From NCBI RefSeq assembly GCF_025938095.1, contig NZ_JAPCZF010000002.1:558001-622000 (forward strand): a stretch of DNA of 64,000 nt, given 5' to 3'. Of the stretch, positions 57,502-64,000 are shown in pieces. Position numbers and translations under genes: made by a program. How positions within the stretch are numbered: position 1 is the first letter of the stretch; every line of letters begins with the position of its first letter. The notes beneath the pieces were generated by a model. The model had not been told where the DNA came from and searched no databases. It saw only the letters and a list, made by a program, of their open reading frames with translations. The stretch comes from Novosphingobium sp. JCM 18896 (GTDB taxonomy: Bacteria > Pseudomonadota > Alphaproteobacteria > Sphingomonadales > Sphingomonadaceae).

Positions 57502-59502
57502 TCAGAGCGACGAATAGCCGAAGCGTTCGACCCAGGGCTCCAGCACGGGCAGTACCGGAGCGAGATGCGCGCGATAGCGTTCCCAGCGCCCGGCCGCGCG
57601 CTTGTAGATCGGCTCGGTGACCTGCGAATAGGAGGCCGTGGTGATCAGCCCGCGCGCACGCGCCGTGCTGGTGTGATCGAGCACGCCCTCGTCCCACTCA
57701 AGCCCGAGCCAGTCGAACAGCGGCCTTACTTCGGCGCCGACGTCCTCGATCAGCCGCTCGTAGACGATCGTGCGGCTGTCGGGTGCGAAGAGCTCCTCGG
57801 CGCGCGTCCAGTGCGCGAAGGCCAGATCGTAGAAGGCGGCGGCGTCTTCGAGCCGGAGGAAGTTGGCCATCGCCGAATTGAGCCGGAAATTGCTCATGAA
57901 ACAGCTGAGCACGACGTCGCAGGGATGCCGCATGGCCAGGATGATCCGCGCGCGCGGGAACAGCCGGCGGATCAGCGGCAGCCGGTAGAGGAACAGCGGC
58001 GACTTATCGATCAGCAGCTGGCCCGGCGCGACCGCGGCGATCTTGCCGACCTCGGCGAAATAGCGCTCGCGCGCAGCGGCGACGCCGGCCGCGTCGAGAT
58101 CGGGCAGCATCGCCATGCCACCGACCATCTCGTCGACGAGGTTGAGCGGCGGCTGTTCCTCGAGCACCACCGCGCGCGGATGCCCCATCAGGATCGTATC
58201 GAGCAGGGTCGTGCCCGAGCGCGGAAAGCCGACGAGAAACACGGGATCGGCATGATCGTCGGCGATCTCGACCGTCTGCCAGTCCTCGCGCCATTCGGGG
58301 GTCAGCAGCGCGATTTCCTGGCCCAGCTTGTCGCGCAGCGCGGCGGCGCGCGCCAGCGGATCGGTGGGATTGCTCTCGAGCAGGCGATTGGCCGCGGCAT
58401 AGGCGGCGAATGCCTGATCGGTGCACCCCAGGCGATCGAACAGGGTCGCACGGATGTGTTCGGCCCGCTCGGGCTCGATCGCCGCGGGCACGTCCACCAT
58501 GCGCGCCAGGGCTTCGTCGAAACGACCGGCACGGCGCAGGTCGAGCGTCTCGATCAGCGCCACCGCGCCCGGATCGGCGCCGCTGTCGCGTGCGAGCGCC
58601 GCCAGCGGCGCGAACTCGCTCTCGCGGTTGGTGTGCTCGTACTGGACCGCCAGGCCGAGATAGGCGTCGGTCAGCGCGGGATCGAGCGCGATCGCGCGGC
58701 GATAGGCGCGCTCGGCCGCCTCGGTGCGCCGCGCCAGGCCATATTCGATGCCGAGCTTGAGCTGAAAGTCGGCCGAGGCCGGATCGCGCGAGGTGGCCGC
58801 TTCGAGCGCCGCCAAGGCCGGCTCCTGGCGCTCGGCGCGCTTGTGCAGGACATAGAGCTCGAACGCCGCGCGCGGGTCCTGCGGGAAGTCGTGCAGCGCC
58901 CGTTCGAGCAGCGTCTGGGCCTCGTCGGCGCGATCGAGCGCGATCAGCGCCGAAGCCAGGTTGAGCCGGACCGGCGCGGCCTCGGGATCGAGCTGCATCG
59001 CGCGGCCTAGCGCCTCGACCGCACCGGCATGATCGCCGAGACCCGAGCGGGCATTGCCGAGGTTGTTCCAGGTCTCGAAATCATCGGGCACGCGACCGAG
59101 AATGTGATCGTAGGCGGCGATCGCCTCGGCGAAGCGGCCGAGCTTCTGCGCGAGGAAGCCGCGATAGCGCGCGACGCGCAGCGAGGGATCGGCCGCGGCC
59201 AGGGCTTCACCGGCCACCGCGAGCGCGGCTTCGTCGTCACCGGTCTGCATCAGCACGGCCACGAGATTGCAGGCGATCGTGACGTCGCCGGGCTTGGCAT
59301 TGTGCGCAGCCTGCAGGTGACGGGCGGCAAGAGCCGGCTCGCCGTCGCGCGCGGCCAGCATGCCGAGGAAGGCGTGGAACGGAACCGGATCGGGTGCCCG
59401 CTGGAGCCCCTGTTCGGCCAATGCCCGCGCCCGGTCGAGATCACCGTGCCGCGCGGCGTCGAGCGCGGCGGGCAGCAGCTGATCGGGGGAAGGGTCGGCC
59501 AT
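57502..59502 (-). CDS. tetratricopeptide repeat sulfotransferase
   Basis: The start at 59502 (MADPSPDQLLPAALDAARHG) has GGAG upstream. This 666-residue protein has about ten TPR-like units over the first 400 residues (LDRARALAEQGLQRAPDPVP; WNNLGNARSGLGDHAGAVEA; GRAMQLDPEAAPVRLNLASA). A sulfotransferase domain follows with the PAPS loop PVFLVGFPRSGTTLLDTILM and LPLIRRLFPRARIILAMRHP plus CDVVLSCF. TPR-sulfotransferases are frequent in sphingomonads; the acceptor is unknown. The TonB receptor gene upstream ends at a terminator, so it is probably transcribed alone. Confidence 0.88.
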   Translation of the reverse strand: MADPSPDQLLPAALDAARHGDLDRARALAEQGLQRAPDPVPFHAFLGMLAARDGEPALAARHLQAAHNAKPGDVTIACNLVAVLMQTGDDEAALAVAGEALAAADPSLRVARYRGFLAQKLGRFAEAIAAYDHILGRVPDDFETWNNLGNARSGLGDHAGAVEALGRAMQLDPEAAPVRLNLASALIALDRADEAQTLLERALHDFPQDPRAAFELYVLHKRAERQEPALAALEAATSRDPASADFQLKLGIEYGLARRTEAAERAYRRAIALDPALTDAYLGLAVQYEHTNRESEFAPLAALARDSGADPGAVALIETLDLRRAGRFDEALARMVDVPAAIEPERAEHIRATLFDRLGCTDQAFAAYAAANRLLESNPTDPLARAAALRDKLGQEIALLTPEWREDWQTVEIADDHADPVFLVGFPRSGTTLLDTILMGHPRAVVLEEQPPLNLVDEMVGGMAMLPDLDAAGVAAARERYFAEVGKIAAVAPGQLLIDKSPLFLYRLPLIRRLFPRARIILAMRHPCDVVLSCFMSNFRLNSAMANFLRLEDAAAFYDLAFAHWTRAEELFAPDSRTIVYERLIEDVGAEVRPLFDWLGLEWDEGVLDHTSTARARGLITTASYSQVTEPIYKRAAGRWERYRAHLAPVLPVLEPWVERFGYSSL

Positions 59503-59513
59503 GCGCTCCGAAT

Positions 59514-59552
59514 TCAAAAGGAAAGCGGAGGGCCCCCGGGGGAGCCCTCCGC
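59514..59552 (-). terminator. rho-independent terminator of the TonB receptor gene
   Basis: GCGGAGGGC (59525-59533) and GCCCTCCGC (59544-59552) form a perfect 9-base stem around a GC-rich loop. On the minus strand the stem is followed by TTTCCTTTT. It starts 21 bases after the receptor stop codon. Confidence 0.75.
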
Positions 59553-59572
59553 GATCGTGGTGTCAGCCCCGC

Positions 59573-62500
59573 TTAGAAGTCAAGCGTGACGCTGGCGTAG
59601 AGGTAGCGGCCCAGCGCATCGTAGGTGCCGGGGTAGGTGTTGCCGTTGCACGGACCGGTCGGGCAGAGGTTCGTGCCCGGAACCGCGCCGCTGCCCGACG
59701 TGATGTAAGGCGGCTGCTTGTCGAACACGTTGTTGACGCCCAGACGCAGGGTGTAGGCATCCTTGAAGTTGTACGACGCGGCCAGGTCGAAATAGGACTG
59801 GCTCTTGATGCGCAGGCCCGGATCGAAGTTGGTCGGCGCGGCCAGCGACGGGTTGTCCGACAGCGTCTCGGCGCTGACCTTGCCGATGAAGCGCCACTGC
59901 AGCGAGACACCGATGTTCGATTCGGTGTTCAGCGACAGACGTGCCTTGTGGCGCCAGCGCGGCAGCGGCGCGCCGCTGTCGGTCGTGCCGCCCTTCGAGC
60001 AGGTCGGGCCATAGTAGCCGGCGCAGTCGTACGCCGGGGTCAGGCCGTTGTTGACCTTGTACTCGTCGAGGTAGGTGCCGTTGAAGGTCAACGACAGGCT
60101 GCCGAAACCGACGTCGTGCGAGTACGAACCGTTGATCTCGAGACCCTTGGTCTGAACCGAACCGACGTTGCCGGGCGTGTCGATGACGTAGCCGCCGGGC
60201 GTCAGCCAGAGCGAACCGGCCGCGTCACGCTTGACCAGGCCGCACGAGGCCGGGGTGAAGGTGGCCGTGGCATTGGTCACGCAGTCCGACAGGATCGCGT
60301 CCTGGCCGAACGAGCGGATGGCATCCTGCACCTTGATGTCGAACCAGTCGATCGTCAGCGCGAAGCGCGGCAGGAAGCTGGGCTGCAGCACGACGCCGAA
60401 GGTCTTGGTCGTCGCGCGTTCGGGGCGCAGATCCTGGTTGCCGCCGATCAGGCCGTTGTACTGACCCGCCGGGTTGGCGACCGTGCCGCTACCCGCGCGC
60501 AGACCCTGGGCGATACAGCCATAGTCGGTCGCGGTGAGCGTGCGACCCGAGCAGGGATCGCTCGAACCGTTGAGGCCCACGGTCGGCGTCGCGAACAGTT
60601 CCTGGATGTTCGGGGCGCGCACCGCGCGGTTGTAGACGCCGCGGAAGCGGATGTCGGGGATCGGCGCGAAGTCGAGACCGAACTTGTAGGTGTCGGTGCC
60701 GTACTTGCGACCGGCGCTCGTCTTGTAGTCCGAACGGCGATAGCCGGCGTTGAAGGTCAGATCCTTGACGAAACCGTCCTGAACGATCGGCAAGGCCAAT
60801 TCGCCGAAGAATTCGAGCACCTTGAAGTTGCCCGCGAGCGGCAGGGTCGCACCGCCCTGGCCGGTGAGGTCACCCTTGCTGAAGGCCTCGTCGGTCTGCA
60901 GGTCGAGCGATTCGCGGCGCCACTCGACACCGAAGTTCACCACGGCACCGTCGTTGGCCCAGGGCGTCTTGAAGCCGTAGTTGGCGAGATCGCCGGTGAA
61001 CGACAGGTTGGCCACCTGCTCGGTGGTGCTGCCGCTCTGGAAGCCCGTGCTCGACAGGTAGGCGACCGAAGCCGCGCTGGCACCGCCGGCGCCGGCGAAG
61101 ACGTTGTAGGGAACGCAGCTCGTGTCGCTGCCATCGATCACCGAGCGGCAGACGACCTGGCCGTTGGTGGCGCTGCCCGGGCGCGTATCGACCACGGCGT
61201 TGAGCGCGCGGTTGAGCTTCGCGATCGAGAACTCGTTGCGGTAGATCTGCGTGTAGTTCGAGCGGCCGTATTGGTAGTAGGCGTCATAGGACCAGGCCTC
61301 GCCGAGCTGGCCCTTCGAGCCGAGCACCGCGCGGTAGTTGGTGTGCTGCAGTTCGGCCTGGCGCGGACCGCCCTCGACGTTGCGGCGCAGCAGTTGGAAG
61401 AAGCCGCGCTGATACTGGGTGCCGCGCGAATCGACGAAGTTGATCGGCGCACCGCCCGGTCCGGGCGTGCCGTTGGTGCCGTCGTTGTACGGCGCGGCCG
61501 CGGCCAGCGGGAAATCGCCTAGGAAGCCGTTGATCAGGTTGCCAGGGTTGCAGACCACGGCGCGCTGCGTCGCCGACATCAGCGGGTTGTCGCAGTTGAT
61601 CGACAGCGTGTTGCCGAAGTTGCCCGACGGGGCGATCTGCGCGACCGTCTTGTCGTCCATGAACATGAACTCGACGTAGGGCTTGATCGCGTCGTTGATC
61701 TCGTAGTCGGCGAAAAGGCCGGCCGTGTAGCGCTTGTCGGGACGCTGATAGTAGTTGAGCGGCGCGAAGTTGTAGAGCGTGGCGCTGTTCTCGAAGCCAC
61801 CGTTCGGCGCGAAGGTGTAGAAGGTCGAGCTGTCGGCGTTCACCGCCGGATCGAACAGCAGAACGTTGCCGTTGTCCGAAGTCGCCGAACCGCCGCACTG
61901 CGGGCGACCGGCGCCGTTGTTCTGCAGCACGCAGGCGCTGTAATCGCGGTTGCGCTGGAGTACCGGATTGACCTTGCGGTAGCCGAAATAGACCATCGCA
62001 TGGCCGCGGTCGTCGCCGAACTTGGTGCCGAAGGCCACCGTGGCGTCGACGGTGTGGCCGTCGGCGACGCTGCCCTTGGGATAGTCGTAGCCCGCTAGGC
62101 CGGCATTGGCGCGCGTGTCGAGCAGCGGCGTCAGGAACTTGTCGCGGTTGTTGTGCTGGTAGAAGTTGTAGTTCGCGTCGATGCGGAAGCCCTCGAAATC
62201 GGTATCGAGGATGAAGTTGACGACGCCGGCGACCGCGTCGGCACCATAGACCGACGAGGCGCCACCGGTCAGCACCTCGACGCGCTTGAGCATGGCCGCG
62301 GGGATCATGTTGATGTCGGCGGCCGAACCGCTGGTCGGGCTCGGGTCACCCGGCAGCAGGCGGCGGCCGTTGACCAGCGACAGCGTACGCGTGGTGCCGA
62401 GGCCGCGAAGGTCGATCGAGGCGGTGCCGTCGGCGCCGTTGGCCGTGGCCGAGGTCTGGCTGGCATAGACCGAAGGCAGCGAGTTCAGCACGTCCTCGAC

Positions 62501-62737
62501 GCGGCTCGCGCCCTGGAGCTTGATGTCCTGGGTGGAAAGAACCGAGACCGGCGACGAAGCGGTCAGCTCGGGACGCGCGATGCGCGAACCCGTGACGATG
62601 ATCGCCTCGCCGTCGTCGGACGGGGCGGCGGCAGGCGCGGCATCTTGCGCAAAGGCCGAGGTACCGGCGAGCGCTACGCCGACGGCGAGCGCGGCTGCGC
62701 CTGCCTTCAGAGCAGCATAGGTTGAGGTGGTTTTCAT
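59573..62737 (-). CDS. TonB-dependent receptor
   Basis: From ATG 62737 the 1054-residue protein has a signal peptide (LAVGVALAGTSAFAQ) and a plug domain (DDGEAIIVTGSRIARPELTA as the TonB-box-like region; SVLSTQDIKLQGASRVEDVL; VNGRRLLPGDPSPTSGSAAD; INMIPAAMLKRVEVLTGGAS; YGADAVAGVVNFIL). A 22-strand-type barrel follows, ending RYLYASVTLDF with a terminal Phe. No iron-specific signature is visible, so the substrate is probably a sugar, peptide or aromatic compound. Large receptors of this form are plentiful in sphingomonads. Confidence 0.92.
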   Translation of the reverse strand: MKTTSTYAALKAGAAALAVGVALAGTSAFAQDAAPAAAPSDDGEAIIVTGSRIARPELTASSPVSVLSTQDIKLQGASRVEDVLNSLPSVYASQTSATANGADGTASIDLRGLGTTRTLSLVNGRRLLPGDPSPTSGSAADINMIPAAMLKRVEVLTGGASSVYGADAVAGVVNFILDTDFEGFRIDANYNFYQHNNRDKFLTPLLDTRANAGLAGYDYPKGSVADGHTVDATVAFGTKFGDDRGHAMVYFGYRKVNPVLQRNRDYSACVLQNNGAGRPQCGGSATSDNGNVLLFDPAVNADSSTFYTFAPNGGFENSATLYNFAPLNYYQRPDKRYTAGLFADYEINDAIKPYVEFMFMDDKTVAQIAPSGNFGNTLSINCDNPLMSATQRAVVCNPGNLINGFLGDFPLAAAAPYNDGTNGTPGPGGAPINFVDSRGTQYQRGFFQLLRRNVEGGPRQAELQHTNYRAVLGSKGQLGEAWSYDAYYQYGRSNYTQIYRNEFSIAKLNRALNAVVDTRPGSATNGQVVCRSVIDGSDTSCVPYNVFAGAGGASAASVAYLSSTGFQSGSTTEQVANLSFTGDLANYGFKTPWANDGAVVNFGVEWRRESLDLQTDEAFSKGDLTGQGGATLPLAGNFKVLEFFGELALPIVQDGFVKDLTFNAGYRRSDYKTSAGRKYGTDTYKFGLDFAPIPDIRFRGVYNRAVRAPNIQELFATPTVGLNGSSDPCSGRTLTATDYGCIAQGLRAGSGTVANPAGQYNGLIGGNQDLRPERATTKTFGVVLQPSFLPRFALTIDWFDIKVQDAIRSFGQDAILSDCVTNATATFTPASCGLVKRDAAGSLWLTPGGYVIDTPGNVGSVQTKGLEINGSYSHDVGFGSLSLTFNGTYLDEYKVNNGLTPAYDCAGYYGPTCSKGGTTDSGAPLPRWRHKARLSLNTESNIGVSLQWRFIGKVSAETLSDNPSLAAPTNFDPGLRIKSQSYFDLAASYNFKDAYTLRLGVNNVFDKQPPYITSGSGAVPGTNLCPTGPCNGNTYPGTYDALGRYLYASVTLDF

Positions 62738-63005
62738 GGTTGGGACCCCTGATATGGGCCGCCCTTCGCCTGCCGCACAAAGGCATGCCCGCGCTCCGGG
62801 AAAAGCGCAGGCGACAGGCGTTTCAAGCAGCCTCGTGGATAACAACTTACATGTCTGAAAGTTTTTGTTTCAGCCAGTTGCTGACAGCGATGTAGGTGTA
62901 TTTTTGAACGCATGTAACATTCCTGCAACAGAGATCGCCCCGGGCAAAGGCTTGCCCGAGGGGTTCAAACATCTGAAATCAGGAAGGAAAGTCAGCCGCA
63001 GGCGG

Positions 63006-63866
63006 CTATTGCATCGGTCCGGTGAAAAGGATCGGATCCAGACGCGAATCGCGCCACTTGATCGACCAATGCAAATGCGGGCCGGTCGCACGGCCGGTCG
63101 CGCCGATGCGGCCGATGATCTGCCCCTGCTTCACCGCCTCGCCCTGTTTCACCAGGATCTGCGAGCAGTGGAGGAAGGCGCTGTTGAGCCCCATGCCGTG
63201 ATCGATCATCAGCAGGTTGCCCTCGAGCGAGAACGGACTCGCGGCCGCGAGGATGACCACGCCGTCGGCCGGCGCGGCGAAAGGCGTGCCGCTGCCACCC
63301 GTCGCGATGTCGGTACCCGAATGGTAGGAACCGGGCACGCCGTTGTAGATCCGCTGCGAGCCGAACACGCCTGACAGACGCCCCTTGGCGGGCCAGATGA
63401 ACCGCTGCCGCCAGCCCTGGCTGCCGCTGTCGATCGCGCGCGCAGCGTTGATCTGCTTGAGCTCGCCTTCGCGGCGGATGCGGTAGGCCTCGCTCGGCGG
63501 CGTACCCGGCTTCGGGCCGAGCGGGATGCGCTCGATCCGCCAGGCGCGCGGCGAAATCGTCAGAGCGCGGACCACGGTACCGCCATCGGCGAATTTCGCG
63601 ACCACGCGCGCCGCGGTGCCAGCGTCGCGGTCGAAGGCGAGGAAGAAGCTGCGATCGGGTGCGAGTGCGACGGGCTTGTCGTCAAGCGTCAAGGCGATCG
63701 TGCCCAGCGGCGCGGTGCCGCGCGCCCACCCGCCCTGGGTCATCTCCCCGGCAAGCGCGATGTCGCCCCGCGCGGCGGGAGCGGCGCTGGCCGACAGGCG
63801 CGTGACGCCAACGCCCACCGCCAGCAGCAGCGTCGCACCGGCCAGACCGAGGACCAGCGGGCGCAT
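63006..63866 (-). CDS. M23 family metallopeptidase
   Basis: This 286-residue protein with an N-terminal membrane segment (LVLGLAGATLLLAVGVGVTR) has the LytM/M23 zinc motif: His and Asp in GSYHSGTDIATGGSGTPFAA and the HxH in GRATGPHLHWSIKWRDSRLD. It would cleave peptidoglycan cross-bridges or act as a periplasmic regulator of amidases. It is coupled (TGATG, 63864-63868) to the DUF2093 gene. Confidence 0.92.
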   Translation of the reverse strand: MRPLVLGLAGATLLLAVGVGVTRLSASAAPAARGDIALAGEMTQGGWARGTAPLGTIALTLDDKPVALAPDRSFFLAFDRDAGTAARVVAKFADGGTVVRALTISPRAWRIERIPLGPKPGTPPSEAYRIRREGELKQINAARAIDSGSQGWRQRFIWPAKGRLSGVFGSQRIYNGVPGSYHSGTDIATGGSGTPFAAPADGVVILAAASPFSLEGNLLMIDHGMGLNSAFLHCSQILVKQGEAVKQGQIIGRIGATGRATGPHLHWSIKWRDSRLDPILFTGPMQ

Positions 63867-64000
63867 CAGCGGCGCTCCAGCAGTCTCCGCGTCGCCAGTT
63901 CGGGGCTGGCATAGGCCTCCTGCAGGGTGCCGCTCCAGTAACGCAGCGAGTCGAGCGGGATCTTCTCGCCCGAAACCGCGCAGACCACATGACTGCCCGT
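63866..64000 (-). CDS. DUF2093 family protein, partial
   Basis: Only the last 44 codons are in the window: TGSHVVCAVSGEKIPLDSLR, then YWSGTLQEAYASPELATRRL and LERR. The VCAVSG-IPLD-LRYWS pattern is the signature of DUF2093, a small alphaproteobacterial family. It overlaps the M23 gene start and is probably its operon partner. The 5' end is beyond the window edge. Confidence 0.8.
   Translation of the reverse strand, partial: TGSHVVCAVSGEKIPLDSLRYWSGTLQEAYASPELATRRLLERR

Noticed and set aside
62938..62963. Hairpin CCCCGGGCAA/TTGCCCGAGGGG as terminator of the M23 gene
   Set aside because: The stem has a two-base bulge and no T-run on either side, and it lies about 45 bases after the stop codon; support is too weak to list it as a feature.

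Overview
This 64 kb window is high-GC chromosomal DNA from an alphaproteobacterium, almost certainly a sphingomonad (Sphingomonadaceae; Novosphingobium, Sphingobium or Sphingomonas-like). The main reasons are a serine palmitoyltransferase gene paired with its own acyl carrier protein (sphingolipid synthesis), DivK beside DUF3572, a large TonB-dependent receptor, and a gene-transfer-agent (GTA) cluster of alphaproteobacterial type. No tRNA, rRNA, CRISPR array, integrase or insertion sequence was seen. Nearly all genes share one compositional style with G/C-rich third positions; the clearest exception is a 30-residue membrane peptide at 24818-24910.

Layout. 1-761: 5' part of an OmpA-type outer membrane protein. 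949-15121 (minus strand): a nearly complete GTA-like head and tail cluster, in transcription order small terminase, large terminase, portal, DUF6127, prohead protease, major capsid, head-tail connector, a 50-residue protein, DUF3168, major tail protein, GTA gp10, gp10.1, short tape measure, gp12 (DUF2460, with a large N-terminal extension), gp13, NlpC/P60 peptidase, gp15 and DUF2793. A good sigma70-type promoter and an AATAACC/GGTTATT dyad precede it. 15446-22185: a VTT/DedA protein, a repeat-rich lipoprotein, and an IclR regulator divergent from a hydrolase, SnoaL-like protein, cytochrome c, NAD(P)-reductase and sulfotransferase series. 22315-26531: TerC, an Lrp/LysE divergent pair with a strong operator candidate, a toxin-like mini-ORF, and acp-spt.

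26644-38348 is housekeeping: divK, a tightly overlapping five-gene operon (DUF3572, HAD, RidA, GDPD, FemAB-like), a Sel1-like protein, dksA, PilZ, a peptide-type binding lipoprotein, DUF4112, arfB, an RluA-type synthase, an aminotransferase and a fused PabB/PabC. 38580-48406 holds a HerA-like ATPase, an M1 aminopeptidase, an EF-hand/response-regulator/histidine-kinase operon, an M48 protease with TPRs and a DsbA-like protein. 48546-51726 (minus) holds two paralogous TIR-transmembrane-YARHG proteins followed by a class III nucleotide cyclase with a Rossmann/SLOG-like N-terminal domain. This combination resembles Pycsar-like cyclic-nucleotide/TIR defence modules and is the best candidate for a new system. 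It is divergent from a LytS/LytTR two-component pair (51834-53848). The window ends with nadC, RNase T2, tadA, rpmB, a phytase-like esterase, a TPR-sulfotransferase, a TonB receptor, an M23 peptidase and a partial DUF2093 gene.

Thirteen long palindromic intergenic elements, in several sequence families, are scattered through the window. Three lie between GTA genes, and a fourth of the same kind is translated in frame as the C-terminal tail of the GTA portal protein. The two longest gene-free stretches are 23134-23548 and 45781-46248; each holds one such element and little else that I can recognise.
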